NCBI RefSeq assembly: GCF_014696435.1
Contig: NZ_JACJQG010000021.1
Location: forward strand, 1-64,000
DNA from: Calothrix anomala FACHB-343
GTDB taxonomy: Bacteria > Cyanobacteriota > Cyanobacteriia > Cyanobacteriales > Nostocaceae
Direction of reading: 5' to 3'
Length of the DNA: 64,000 nt
Shown: positions 40,919-51,337 of the stretch, piece by piece
Numbering within the stretch: position 1 is the first letter of the stretch
Layout of the letters: each line of letters begins with the position of its first letter
The notes under the pieces: generated by a model
What the model was told of the DNA's origin: nothing
The model's database searches: none
What the model saw: the letters and a program-made list of their open reading frames with translations, nothing else
Program-made: the position numbers and the translations under genes

Positions 40919-43255
40919 TTAATTATTTTTTGAACTATAAGTCTTATAAACTACCAAGCTACCAATACTACCCACTAATACCAAACCCGCAGGAATTAAA
41001 GGTAACCAAGCCGCCTGTACTACTAATAACACCCAACAAATACTGTATAAAATAGCCAAAGCTATACCACCAGGCAGTATAATTAGTAGTGGTATTCGTT
41101 TGATATATGCGGAAGAGAATTGCAGATACCAAGCTAGGAAACCTCCTATCAAAGACCAAGCAAAAATCCAAATCACTTCTCCATATTCAGGTAAAGTCCA
41201 AATCAAAGGTCGATGATCTAGTACTGTACTGAGGATTTGACTAACCATATGTGCTTGAATCTCTACCCCAGACATAGTTTGCACCGACCAACGGCTACTA
41301 TAAGGGGTAAGCCAGGAATCATCGTTAAAACTAGGAGCAGTTGTACCAATTAGTACAATGCGATTTTTGACTAAATCAGGATTAAACTGATTTTTCAGTA
41401 ATTCTTGCAGTGAAATTTTCACCGCAATATCACTAGATGCACGGTAGTTTAATAGTACTTGGTGACCGCTAGGATTAATATTATGGTAGCCACCAGTGTT
41501 TTTTTCTAAAGTTTTAAATACTGCTTTGCCTAATTTGAGATAATTATCTGGGGTAAATTCAATCTGAATTCCCCGTTCTGCTAAGTAACGAGTTGCTAAA
41601 ACCCAGCTAAAGGCGTAGTTACTTTGACAAGGAGAAGCATTACCCACAGCTAATAAATTTCGGCGAATAACTCTATCTCGATCCAACAAGACATTGTTAA
41701 ATCCCTGACGATGGGGAGGAATTTCTGGCGGGGGGAACACTCCGGGAACCTTGGGAATTTGGTATTTACAGATAGCAAAAAAGCGATCGCTATTTCCCAT
41801 GCTTTTGGCTAACTCCCCATAATCTCCTCCCACTGGGATTTCTCGGTAGATATCTAAACCAATGGCTTGCGCTCCATATTGCTCTAATTTGCTGACAATT
41901 TGTGCTAGGGAACGGTCGGATAAAGAAGCAGATCCTCTTTCTTTTAAGGGTTGAGATTGTACATCTTCTTCTGTGATAGTTACCAATAATAGTCTTTTGT
42001 CTGGTTCTTCCTGTGGTCTTTGTCGCAGCAAATGGTCAAAAGCTCCCATTTCCCATGCTTCCAGGAAACCAAGGGAGCGAACACCGATCGCCAAACAAGC
42101 GATCGCCAAACTCGCCAAAATTGCAGTCCATGGAGGGATGGAAGTCCTAGTTTCCTCGAAAGCTAGCAGTTGTTGCTCAACCCAATTACGATTAAACACA
42201 GATGCGTAAATCGGGTTTTTGACCACTAAATTCCCCTGTTGTTGGGTTACCAAACCAGATAAGCGCAATTCTAAATGTTCGTAACAATTTTTGGCTGGGA
42301 TTTTTCCCTGACGCAGAATTTTTTTATAGAGTAGCAGTAACTTTTCACTAGCACAATTATTTCTTAAAATCCGGTCTCGGATTGTTCGCAGATGTTCTGG
42401 TTCATCTTGGGATTCCCAATTTTCAATCAGGCGTTGCTGTACTAATCTTTTAACTGATTGGGGTGTTTGCAATTCTGATTCCTGGCTAATTAACCAACAC
42501 AGTTTTTGGGTCAAAAATGGCTGTCCCCCAGTCCAATACAATATTTCTTTTAACACTGCTTGAGGATTACTAATCCTTCCAGCTAAACCTGCTGCTAATA
42601 CAGCACATTCATGTAATTGAAAACCTTTGAGTTCAATTGCTCTACCAATATTAAAAGGTGTAGCATATTCATCTTGAATTAACTCTGAGGGGGTAGCAAC
42701 TCCCAACAGTGCAAAGGTAAGTCTATTGTATTCAGGTTTGCTGGCTCGTTTTTCGTAGCAATTACGAATTAAACCAAAAAATTCATCAGTTGCAAAACTT
42801 AAGCTGAGAACACTATCGATTTCATCAATAAAGATGACAATATTTTCCTTAATTTGTACCAGTAAGATTTTTTCGATAAATTCTCCCAACTTTTGCACGG
42901 GAGATAAATCATCCTGTTCCCGTAACCAACTACGTCGATTTACTCGCAATTCAAAACCGCTAATTAATTCCTGAATAATACCGCCATACCATTGTGATGC
43001 TGTAATTTCTTGACTACCAATTCCACTGAGTTCAATTTCACCACAGACGATATTTTCTGCTTGTAGCTTATACATAGTCTGAATTCGCAAGCTAGATTTT
43101 CCCATTTGGCGAGAATTCAGAACATAGCAATATTCCCCAGCTAATAAAGCCTGATAAAGTTCACTGTCTGCTTGGCGAAGAACATAGGTAGAAGCATCTG
43201 GGGGTAAGCTTCCTCCAACTTGATATTGATAAGGGGAATTGAGTTCTGGACTCAT
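40919..43255 (-). CDS. AAA-like ATPase fused to a CHASE2 sensor domain
   Basis: 778 residues. The N-terminal AAA-like (AAA_35) module has Walker A in [10 protein letters not shown] (G52-K53-S54) and Walker [10 protein letters not shown] (D144, E145), then [12 protein letters not shown] first transmembrane segment (about 374-396) leads to a CHASE2 domain (about 400-690; [59 protein letters not shown]). Three C-terminal membrane helices follow. CHASE2 senses extracytoplasmic signals, so ATPase and sensor are joined across the membrane. Its ATG directly follows the stop of the vMAP-AAA gene (TAG-ATG), so the two are translationally coupled. Confidence 0.93.
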   Translation of the reverse strand: MSPELNSPYQYQVGGSLPPDASTYVLRQADSELYQALLAGEYCYVLNSRQMGKSSLRIQTMYKLQAENIVCGEIELSGIGSQEITASQWYGGIIQELISGFELRVNRRSWLREQDDLSPVQKLGEFIEKILLVQIKENIVIFIDEIDSVLSLSFATDEFFGLIRNCYEKRASKPEYNRLTFALLGVATPSELIQDEYATPFNIGRAIELKGFQLHECAVLAAGLAGRISNPQAVLKEILYWTGGQPFLTQKLCWLISQESELQTPQSVKRLVQQRLIENWESQDEPEHLRTIRDRILRNNCASEKLLLLYKKILRQGKIPAKNCYEHLELRLSGLVTQQQGNLVVKNPIYASVFNRNWVEQQLLAFEETRTSIPPWTAILASLAIACLAIGVRSLGFLEAWEMGAFDHLLRQRPQEEPDKRLLLVTITEEDVQSQPLKERGSASLSDRSLAQIVSKLEQYGAQAIGLDIYREIPVGGDYGELAKSMGNSDRFFAICKYQIPKVPGVFPPPEIPPHRQGFNNVLLDRDRVIRRNLLAVGNASPCQSNYAFSWVLATRYLAERGIQIEFTPDNYLKLGKAVFKTLEKNTGGYHNINPSGHQVLLNYRASSDIAVKISLQELLKNQFNPDLVKNRIVLIGTTAPSFNDDSWLTPYSSRWSVQTMSGVEIQAHMVSQILSTVLDHRPLIWTLPEYGEVIWIFAWSLIGGFLAWYLQFSSAYIKRIPLLIILPGGIALAILYSICWVLLVVQAAWLPLIPAGLVLVGSIGSLVVYKTYSSKNN

Positions 43256-44647
43256 CTAAATATGACTCAAATGTTGAGAAAAATACTGACTATACAACTG
43301 ACAACGAGGTTCTACCTTGTTTCCTAAAAGTCTCACCAATCCTATACTCTGCAATTGATAAGCTAACACAGGTTCTATTTGTATTGGAATCGGAGAAACA
43401 ATAACTTTTTTAAAAGCCGCAGCCAATTCTGGATGCTGTTGTAGGTTTAACCACTGTTCCCGTAAATGATGACTGTAAATACCTGCATCTGTAGCTGCTT
43501 GCTCTAAAATTTGTGTAATGGTAACTTGGGGATATATTTTCATGTAGATAAAAGCCTGTTCTAATAGGTAAGGATGACCTCCAACAAGTTGCATAAGTGA
43601 TTCAATTGTTTTAGCATCTATGTTTAAAGAATGTTGATGAACTAGTGATATTACCTGCTCATGGGTAAATTCTGGTAATTCAATTGGTAACCCAACATTA
43701 AATGGAGATTGATTAATATTTAGTCTAATGTAGACATTCGTGGAATGAGCAATTACCAAACGTAATTTTTTCCAGACTTTACGACTTCTTGCTTTTTCGT
43801 ACCAAGAACGCAAAAGCCCAAAAAAATCTTCATATATTTCCGGATACGGAAATAGTATATCTACATCATCTAGACATAAGACAAGAGGCGTATCTGCTTG
43901 TGCTAATAAGTATTCTTCAAAGAAGGTTGTGCAACTAACTTTTGCTCCCATACCTTCTTCGTCCCAATATTCATCTAACTCACTTGCTAATCCTAATTCC
44001 CGACTAATGTTAATACAAAACCAGCGCAAAAATTTATTCAGATTATTAAAATGAGTACTACTGTCAGCTAATTCAAAGCTTAAACTAACAGTACGATATT
44101 TGTCCTGTGCTGCCTCAGATAGGATTTTATCAATCAGATATGTTTTACCCATGAGACTGGGAGCTTTAATCCTAATCAGAGAGCCTGGTTGCTTGACTGT
44201 TTCATAACAAATAGATTCAATATTATGACGTTCTACATAAATATTAGGAATAAAATTTTGTTGATTTTCCGAAGAGTTAGAATTTTGAAATTTCTCTTCA
44301 TTTTTTATTAAATTAAAATTAATTGATGAGATATTGCTAGGGAACTCTTGCTCAATATTTTCTTGATAAATATATTCCTGCCAATGTCTTTTTAATGCTT
44401 CTTTGAAATTACTTTTTCTGACTTTTTCTCCCAAAGCTTCCGTCAGAGTTTTCCAAAGTTTGGGAGCTACATCTTGACTTATATAACTGGTAGCATATTG
44501 ATACTTGGCTGCTATGGCATCATACTCTTCTCTATTCCATGCTCCTTTAAGGATAATAATCTCAACATCTGTTAAGTTTCTTTGAAATGTTTTATATGTT
44601 AATTTATTGGCAATTTGAATCGCTTCATCTAAGTTAAAATTTCTCAT
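43256..44647 (-). CDS. vMAP-type HTH plus AAA-like ATPase
   Basis: 463 residues. Residues 1-90 (NLDEAIQIANKLTYKTFQRNLTDVEIIILKGAW..YDAIAAKYQYATSYI) match the vWA-MoxR-associated N-terminal helix-turn-helix (vMAP) domain. A variable linker precedes the AAA-like domain: Walker A APSLMGKTYL (162-171), Walker B LVLCLDDVD (255-263), and GGHPYLLEQAF. vMAP-AAA proteins are partners in predicted NTP-dependent conflict or signalling systems in multicellular bacteria. Its stop abuts the start of the CHASE2 gene. Cytoplasmic, no membrane segment. Confidence 0.9.
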   Translation of the reverse strand: MRNFNLDEAIQIANKLTYKTFQRNLTDVEIIILKGAWNREEYDAIAAKYQYATSYISQDVAPKLWKTLTEALGEKVRKSNFKEALKRHWQEYIYQENIEQEFPSNISSINFNLIKNEEKFQNSNSSENQQNFIPNIYVERHNIESICYETVKQPGSLIRIKAPSLMGKTYLIDKILSEAAQDKYRTVSLSFELADSSTHFNNLNKFLRWFCINISRELGLASELDEYWDEEGMGAKVSCTTFFEEYLLAQADTPLVLCLDDVDILFPYPEIYEDFFGLLRSWYEKARSRKVWKKLRLVIAHSTNVYIRLNINQSPFNVGLPIELPEFTHEQVISLVHQHSLNIDAKTIESLMQLVGGHPYLLEQAFIYMKIYPQVTITQILEQAATDAGIYSHHLREQWLNLQQHPELAAAFKKVIVSPIPIQIEPVLAYQLQSIGLVRLLGNKVEPRCQLYSQYFSQHLSHI

Positions 44648-44813
44648 TATTAAAGCTCAAATTGATTTAACTGGTTTTTATATAAAATTATTGAGCATCC
44701 TAATTAATGTTAGTTTACACCAGATTGCAGACGAAATCACCAGAAAAATAAAGCCATTGGGTCTAAACAAAGAAAACCTGGCGAACCAGGCTAATTATAT
44801 GCATCTTAATAGT

Positions 44814-44850
44814 AAAATCCCCTCTAAAAGATAAATTTTGAGGGGATTTT
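44814..44850 (-). terminator. Terminator of the beta-oxidation gene cluster
   Basis: AAAATCCCCTC (44814-44824) pairs with GAGGGGATTTT (44840-44850), and A/T pairs continue inside. On the minus strand it is followed by a T-rich tail. It lies 43 nt after the fadE stop. Confidence 0.8.
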
Positions 44851-44892
44851 AATCACGAAATTGTTGTTAACTATTCTAAGTTCATGGCTGGC

Positions 44893-47325
44893 TTAGGCAA
44901 CAGTCTGAACTAGTGCGGCAAAGCTTTGACTTCCTTGCATATACTCCTCTAAACTAAAGGAATCTACTTGAATCGCATCATTACGGGCGAATTCAGCCTC
45001 GCAGATAAGTTCAACATCTTTCTCGCTAATTACCCCAGCTTTTAAGGCTGTGGAAATTAACTCATCGGGTTTTAGCTGTGGTAGTTTCCCTGCATGGCTA
45101 GCATTTTTGATAGTTTTAACGATTGGTTCAGCTTGGGATAACAACGTAAAAGCTTTTTCCAAACGTCCTAATGCTTCATCGCTGCTGCGGGGAATATGAA
45201 TACCTGCGGTAAGGCGATCGCGTATTTCTCCAAGAGTTTGTAATTTATGTGCAACTTCAGCACCAAGTTTGTCATCGGGTAATGAACCAATGGGATTAAG
45301 TCGCCACCACCAAGTCAAGAAATTACCTAACACGGGGACAAATAAATTCTGGAATATCCCCTCAAACGCTAATTGCATCTGCGCAAAAGCATATTGCATC
45401 GCCCAGTGAACAAAAGCTAAGTCTTCCGCTTTTCGTCCTTCGGCTTCAAAACGGCGGAGGGTAGCAGTTGCTAAATACATCCAGGTGAGAATATCCGCAA
45501 ACCTTCCTGTGAGTTTCTCCCGTCGCTTCAAGGTTCCACCGAGGGAGAACATGGCAATATCAGTTAGTAAGGCAAAGGTAGCCGCAGCCCATTGTAATTT
45601 ACGGTAATATTTAGCCGTCTCACCTGTAACTGGTGAAGCTGCTAAATTCCCACGGGTAAGATAGAGAAGTTTGGCGCGGAAACCATTACGCACCGTCAAG
45701 CCTAGATGATGCCAAAAAGCTTGATCAAAAGCATTCACATCTGATTGATTTAGTGCTGTAATTTCCGCATAAACATAAGGATGACAGCGAATCGCCCCTT
45801 GTCCAAAAATCATCAAGGTACGGGTGAGAATATTTGCGCCTTCGACGGTAATAGAAATTGGAGTGGCTGTATAAATATTGGCCAATAAATTTCTGGGGCC
45901 TCGACAAATTCCCGCACCGCCCAGAATATCCATACCGTCGTTGATGATTTTGCGGGAGATTTCGGTCAAACTATATTTGGCGATCGCAGAAACTACCGCA
46001 GGTTGTTCGCCTTTATCTACTGCACCACAGGTATAAGTTCGCGCCGCCTCCATTAAGTATGTTAAACCGCCAATTCTCGCTAAAGGTTCTTCCACACCTT
46101 CAAACCGACCAATCGATAAACCAAATTGTTGCCGTACCACAGCATGAGCGCTGGTAACTCTCGCTACTAACTTTGCTACACCCGTACAACTAGCCGGGAA
46201 GCTAATTCCCCTACCTGCGGCTAGGCTTTGCATCAACATTTTCCAGCCATTACCAGCCTGTTCCACACCACCGATAATTTGCTCAACAGGAATAATAACG
46301 TTATGTCCTTCTGTAGGCGAATTGTAAAAAGGTACACCCATTGGGTCATGTCGTCTACCCATAATTACTCCCGGTGTATCCGTCGGGATTAAAACACAGG
46401 TAATGCCAACTTCTTTACCTTTGCCTAAGTAATTTTCCGGGTCGCGTAATTTAAAAGCTAGTCCTAAAAGAGTTGCGATCGCAGCTAAGGTAATATAGCG
46501 CTTCTTCCAATTCAACCGCAGATAAAGCTTACCATCATCACCTCTAAACACCGTTCCTTCTGACTTAATACTAGCCGCATCTGACCCAGCCGTCGGTTCT
46601 GTCAGCGCAAAACAAGGAATTTCCTCACCCCTAGCGAGACGGGGTAGGTAATAATTTTTCTGTTCTTCTGTTCCGTAGCGGAGTAATAATTTTGCTGGGC
46701 CTAGTGAGTTAGTTACGCCCACAGTTGCAACGTGAGTAAAAGAACGGGATGCTAACTTAGTCATCACATTACTGTAGGCGAAATTAGAAAATCCCAAACC
46801 GCCATACTCTTGGGGAATCATCATTCCTAAAAAGCGTTCTTGTTTGAGATAGTCCCAAACTTCCGGCGGTAAATCCTTGCGGCGATAAATTTCCCAATCA
46901 CTTACCATGCGACAAACCTGTTCAACAGGGCCATCAAGAAAGGCTTGCAATTCTGGTGTAATTATAGGGTATGGTTCTTGATTAATTCTTTGAAAATTTG
47001 GTTTACCTGAGAAGAATTCCCCATCTACCCAAACATTACCCGCTTCAATAGCTGCGCGTTCAGTATCAGAGATTTTGGGTAATAAATTAAAGGCTTTAAT
47101 GGCTTTGATTAACGGTGATGTGATGATATTTTGGCGGATAATTGGGATATTGAAAATAAGAGCGATCGCACCAAAAATTACCCAAGTCCAAATAGGGGCG
47201 TGGACGAATACTAGTAATGTTGCGAAATATAGCGACCAAACCCATAAAGGAACGCCAATGTAACCAAGCAATAGTAATAGGAAAACTAGCGTTGAAACTA
47301 TTATGATTGGATGAATAAGGTTCAT
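44893..47325 (-). CDS. fadE: Acyl-CoA dehydrogenase, FadE type
   Basis: About 810 residues, the size of Escherichia coli FadE rather than short-chain acyl-CoA dehydrogenases of about 380. Hydrophobic N-terminus (about 5-60), then the acyl-CoA dehydrogenase body: QEYGGLGFSNFAYSNVMTKLASRS, CFALTEPTAGSDAASIKSEGTV (FAD/substrate region), RGISFPASCTG, GMDILGGAGICRGPRNLLANIY. It catalyses the first oxidation of acyl-CoA to trans-2-enoyl-CoA. The ATG at 47325 has GGTGA seven bases upstream; the ATG five codons earlier has none. It is last in a same-strand order with acyl-CoA ligase, fadN-like and fadA genes. Confidence 0.93.
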   Translation of the reverse strand: MNLIHPIIIVSTLVFLLLLLGYIGVPLWVWSLYFATLLVFVHAPIWTWVIFGAIALIFNIPIIRQNIITSPLIKAIKAFNLLPKISDTERAAIEAGNVWVDGEFFSGKPNFQRINQEPYPIITPELQAFLDGPVEQVCRMVSDWEIYRRKDLPPEVWDYLKQERFLGMMIPQEYGGLGFSNFAYSNVMTKLASRSFTHVATVGVTNSLGPAKLLLRYGTEEQKNYYLPRLARGEEIPCFALTEPTAGSDAASIKSEGTVFRGDDGKLYLRLNWKKRYITLAAIATLLGLAFKLRDPENYLGKGKEVGITCVLIPTDTPGVIMGRRHDPMGVPFYNSPTEGHNVIIPVEQIIGGVEQAGNGWKMLMQSLAAGRGISFPASCTGVAKLVARVTSAHAVVRQQFGLSIGRFEGVEEPLARIGGLTYLMEAARTYTCGAVDKGEQPAVVSAIAKYSLTEISRKIINDGMDILGGAGICRGPRNLLANIYTATPISITVEGANILTRTLMIFGQGAIRCHPYVYAEITALNQSDVNAFDQAFWHHLGLTVRNGFRAKLLYLTRGNLAASPVTGETAKYYRKLQWAAATFALLTDIAMFSLGGTLKRREKLTGRFADILTWMYLATATLRRFEAEGRKAEDLAFVHWAMQYAFAQMQLAFEGIFQNLFVPVLGNFLTWWWRLNPIGSLPDDKLGAEVAHKLQTLGEIRDRLTAGIHIPRSSDEALGRLEKAFTLLSQAEPIVKTIKNASHAGKLPQLKPDELISTALKAGVISEKDVELICEAEFARNDAIQVDSFSLEEYMQGSQSFAALVQTVA

Positions 47326-47452
47326 TATGTTTTCACCCATGTGAATAAAGGTATTAAAATCTCACGCAGAGACGCAGAGGCGCAGAGAAAGAAAAAGAGA
47401 GTTTGAAAATTCTTTCCTTCTGCCTTCTGCCCTCTGCCTCCTGCCTTCTTCC

Positions 47453-48634
47453 TTAAATCATCAAATTCTCAAACACCGCCGCAGCACCCATTCCACCGCC
47501 TACACACATCGTCACCAAACCATAACGGACGCTACGCCGTTTCATTTCGTGGAAGAGAGTAGCTGTAAGTTTCGCACCAGTACAACCCAGGGGATGTCCC
47601 AAAGCGATCGCACCACCGTTGACATTCACAATCTCTTCATTAAGTCCGAGTTTGCGAATTACAGCCAAACTTTGAGCTGCAAAGGCTTCGTTGAGTTCGA
47701 TTAACCCAATATCGTTTAAGGTAAGACCGACTTGTTTTAAAACTTTGGGAACAGCTTCCACAGGGCCAATACCCATAATTTCCGGGGCGACACCTGCAAC
47801 CGCATAGCCTAACATTTTACCCATTGGATGGACATCGAGCATCCGCACCATGCGATCGCTCATCACCACTGTAGCAGCTGCACCGTCTGACATTTGCGAT
47901 GAATTACCCGCAGTTACACCACCACCCATGCGAAATACAGGTTGCAATTTCATCAAGGCTTCCATACTGGTATCCGGACGCGGCCCTTCGTCTACCGTCA
48001 ATACCTTTTCTATTGGGCGCGGAGTCCCTTCAACATAGAGTACTTCTTGCACTGTTAGCGGTACAGTTTCCTCTGTAAATCGTCCTTGTCTAATAGCAAC
48101 CACAGCCTTTTGGTGGGAACGCAGCGCAAAAGCATCTTGTTCTTGACGAGAGATTTCGTAATGCTGCATGACGTTTTCGGCGGTAATCCCCATCGTGCAG
48201 TACACCTTAGGCATATCTACCATCATATTGGGGTTAGGGGCTAAATAATGCCCGCCCATCGGAATCAAACTCATCGATTCCGTACCACCAGCAACAATTA
48301 CCTCCGCGTGTCCTGCCATAATTGCTTGAGATGCGATCGCAATACTTTGCAATCCCGAAGCACAGAAGCGATTTACTGTCATTCCGGCAACAGAATCAGG
48401 TAAACCTGCACGTTGGGCGATTAACCTTCCAATATTAAATCCCTGTTCTGCTTCTGGGAAAGCACAACCCATAATCACATCATCAATATATATAGGTTCT
48501 AAATCTTTAACTCGTTCAATTGCTGCTTTAACTACAACTGCACCCATATCATCAGGACGCATATTATGTAGAGTTCCTCGTGGTGCTTTTCCTACAGGCG
48601 TGCGAACGCTACTCACTATATAGGCATCTTTCAT
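47453..48634 (-). CDS. fadA: Acetyl-CoA C-acyltransferase (3-ketoacyl-CoA thiolase)
   Basis: 393 residues. Catalytic residues: C91 in [12 protein letters not shown]347 in [14 protein letters not shown] and C377 in [21 protein letters not shown] is also typical of thiolases. It cleaves 3-ketoacyl-CoA to acetyl-CoA and a shortened acyl-CoA; biosynthetic thiolases look similar, but the neighbours favour beta-oxidation. GGGAG precedes the ATG. It lies between fadN-like and fadE genes with gaps of 112 and 160 bp. Confidence 0.95.
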   Translation of the reverse strand: MKDAYIVSSVRTPVGKAPRGTLHNMRPDDMGAVVVKAAIERVKDLEPIYIDDVIMGCAFPEAEQGFNIGRLIAQRAGLPDSVAGMTVNRFCASGLQSIAIASQAIMAGHAEVIVAGGTESMSLIPMGGHYLAPNPNMMVDMPKVYCTMGITAENVMQHYEISRQEQDAFALRSHQKAVVAIRQGRFTEETVPLTVQEVLYVEGTPRPIEKVLTVDEGPRPDTSMEALMKLQPVFRMGGGVTAGNSSQMSDGAAATVVMSDRMVRMLDVHPMGKMLGYAVAGVAPEIMGIGPVEAVPKVLKQVGLTLNDIGLIELNEAFAAQSLAVIRKLGLNEEIVNVNGGAIALGHPLGCTGAKLTATLFHEMKRRSVRYGLVTMCVGGGMGAAAVFENLMI

Positions 48635-48794
48635 AAATAACTCCCACCTATTGATAAATAAGGTAAAAGAGATAATTCTCTTTCTCCTCTTCCTTCGTGT
48701 TCTTTGCGCCTTTGCGGTTCGTTATGAATTTTTTTAAACGAACCACGAAGACACGAAGATCGCAAAGAGAAGAGGGTTTGAAAGGGTTTTTGCG

Positions 48795-51164
48795 CTAGTT
48801 TCTGAGAGGTTTTTTGGTTTTCAAAGTATGTGCAAATCTTTCTTGGGTTTTTGGTTGGTGTAATAGTGGTAAAAAGGACTCTCTTTCCAATTTCGATAAA
48901 TAATCCTCATCAACCAACGCTGGCGCAGTTAATTCCCCTCCAGTCATCACATACGCCAAACGACTAGCTAAATAATGGTCATATTCAGAAATATAACCGC
49001 CCTGCTGCATCACATACGCCGCGTGTTCCAACATCGCCCGCGCTTGACGCCCTAACACCATGATGGCATTACGTTCTGTAGGTGGTGTATAACCTATCCT
49101 ATCCAAACACAGCACTTCCTCTTTCGCCACAGATAAAAGCCTGTCGGAATTCATCACAATTTTGGTTGTGGGCGAAAGGTAGCCTAATTCTTGTCCTTCA
49201 TAAGCGCTACTAGAAACCTTCGCCATCCCAATGGTTTCAAACACTTTCCTGAGGAAGGGTTGAATATCTTGGGGTGATTCACTAGCGGCTTTGTCATTAG
49301 CCCAGGTAACCATGCGCATAATCCCACCAGCGCCAGGAATTAAACCTACACTGAGTTCTACTAATCCAATATAAGTTTCTGCTGCTGCTACCACATGAGG
49401 ACAAGCTAAAACTAATTCACAACCTCCGCCTAAAACTCGCCCCACAATCGCTGCAACAATTGGTTTGGGGAAATATTTAATCCGTTGGAGTAATGCTTGG
49501 AATTTGACGATTAAGTCAGCAATACCTTTACCGTTATCTGTTTGCGCTAACATAGCCATTTCTGCCAAATTCGCGCCACCGGAGAAGTTTGCACTTTCAT
49601 TTCCAATGACTAATCCCCGGTAATCGCTGTTCTCTATAATATCTAAGACTTGAGCTAATCCTTCTACAACTTTTAAAGTTAGCGTATGTCCTTTGGAATG
49701 AAATTCGTACAAAACGACTCCATCGCCCATATCTAACAAAGAAGCTTCCGAGTTTTCCCACAAGATATTTTTGGTATCTTCTTTGATAGCTGATATCAGA
49801 ATTTCGTCTGTTGGCGCTTTTGGTTGTTCGCTAATACAAACAGCACAGGCTTCAACTACTTTTTGTTCAGCCCAGGATAGTCTATCTTTGCGATAGAAAC
49901 TATGTACGCCATTATCGTGCATCTTTTCTACCCACTCTGGCACAGATATATCCGCCGCTTTCATGTCTGCTAATACAGTCTCAAAACCGAGGATATCCCA
50001 AATTTCAAAGGGGCCGAGTTCCCAACCAAAACCCCAACGAATCGCCCTGTCTATATCTGCGGGTTTATCGGCTATTTCGGGAATGCGACGGGCGCTATAA
50101 CCTAATATTTCTAAGGTGGATTGACGGAAGAATTTACCTGCACGACCAGGATCGTGGTAGAGTTTGCGGAGGCGATCGCCTAAATCACTAATTTTCCCAA
50201 TCGCTTCAATATCCCCTAAATCTAACGGTTTCGCGGCTTCATAAGCTAAAGTCGTCGGATTAATCGAGAGAATTTCCTTACCTTGCTTTTTGTAAAATCC
50301 TTGACCTGTTTTTGCCCCTAACGTCCCAGTTTCTACGAGTTTTTTCATTAACGCTGGTACTCGCAAAACCTCCCGGCTTTCATCGTCGGGAATAGCTGGG
50401 TAAAGGTTCCTAGCCACATACATTAATGTATCTAATCCTACCAAGTCAGCCGTGCGGAATGTCGCTGATTTTGGTCGTCCGGCGATGACTCCTGTTAACG
50501 TATCAATTTCTTCTATTGTATAACCTTGCTCAGTCACACCCTTAATCCCCAACATCGTTGCATACATCCCGATGCGGTTAGCAATAAAGTTGGGTGTATC
50601 TTTAGCTACCACTACACCTTTACCCAGGTGTATCCTACCGAACCATTGCATTCTTGCGAGGATTTGCGTATCAGTATCCGGTGTAGGAATTAACTCTAAT
50701 AATTTGAGATATCGAGGAGGATTAAAAAAGTGAGTACCTAAAAACCGCTGACGAAAAGCTTCTGAACGCCCTTGAGCAATTTCATTGATGGGTAATCCAC
50801 TAGTATTAGTAGACACCACCGCATCATCCCTAATTGTACTTTCAATTCGCGCCATCAAATCTTGTTTAATAGCGAGATTTTCTACAACAACTTCAATTAC
50901 CCAATCAACATTAGCAATGCGGTGAAAATGTTCGTCAAAATTGCCTAAAATAATGCGACGGGCTGTTTTTTCTGTAAATAAAATTGGCGGAGATTGCTTG
51001 AGTGCTTTTTTAAAAGCTGTTTCTACAATCTCATTTTTATTGCCACCTTTAGCCGCAATATCTAATAATTGAACTGTTAAACCAGCATTCGCTAAATGGG
51101 CGGCGATTTGAGTTCCCATCACCCCCGCACCCAATACTGCGGCTGTTCGGAACGGCTTAAACAT
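48795..51164 (-). CDS. fadN: 3-hydroxyacyl-CoA dehydrogenase/enoyl-CoA hydratase (FadN/FadB type)
   Basis: 789 residues. Dehydrogenase first: Rossmann GAGVMG (12-17), SNTSGLPINEIAQG-like TNTSGLPINEIA, FFNPPRYLKLLELIPTP. Then the enoyl-CoA hydratase part (about 480-720): NESANFSGGANLAEMAM and KPIVAAIVGRVLGGGCELVLACPHVVA with GLIPGAGGIMRM. The order (dehydrogenase before hydratase) and the length match Bacillus FadN rather than the hydratase-first FadB. It performs steps two and three of beta-oxidation. AAGGGTGATG lies before the ATG at 51164. The symbol is by architecture. Confidence 0.93.
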   Translation of the reverse strand: MFKPFRTAAVLGAGVMGTQIAAHLANAGLTVQLLDIAAKGGNKNEIVETAFKKALKQSPPILFTEKTARRIILGNFDEHFHRIANVDWVIEVVVENLAIKQDLMARIESTIRDDAVVSTNTSGLPINEIAQGRSEAFRQRFLGTHFFNPPRYLKLLELIPTPDTDTQILARMQWFGRIHLGKGVVVAKDTPNFIANRIGMYATMLGIKGVTEQGYTIEEIDTLTGVIAGRPKSATFRTADLVGLDTLMYVARNLYPAIPDDESREVLRVPALMKKLVETGTLGAKTGQGFYKKQGKEILSINPTTLAYEAAKPLDLGDIEAIGKISDLGDRLRKLYHDPGRAGKFFRQSTLEILGYSARRIPEIADKPADIDRAIRWGFGWELGPFEIWDILGFETVLADMKAADISVPEWVEKMHDNGVHSFYRKDRLSWAEQKVVEACAVCISEQPKAPTDEILISAIKEDTKNILWENSEASLLDMGDGVVLYEFHSKGHTLTLKVVEGLAQVLDIIENSDYRGLVIGNESANFSGGANLAEMAMLAQTDNGKGIADLIVKFQALLQRIKYFPKPIVAAIVGRVLGGGCELVLACPHVVAAAETYIGLVELSVGLIPGAGGIMRMVTWANDKAASESPQDIQPFLRKVFETIGMAKVSSSAYEGQELGYLSPTTKIVMNSDRLLSVAKEEVLCLDRIGYTPPTERNAIMVLGRQARAMLEHAAYVMQQGGYISEYDHYLASRLAYVMTGGELTAPALVDEDYLSKLERESFLPLLHQPKTQERFAHTLKTKKPLRN

Positions 51165-51337
51165 ACATCACCCTTCCTATTTGAATTTTAGATTTTAGAT
51201 TTTGGATTTTGGATTGAATTAACTACCTAACTCTCAAAAAATCATAGTACTCAGCCAAAAACTCTCTATAACTCTCTTAACTTCGCGCCCTTTGCGTACT
51301 TCGCGGTTCGTTTCTTAATACCCTTCCCCACTAAGCA

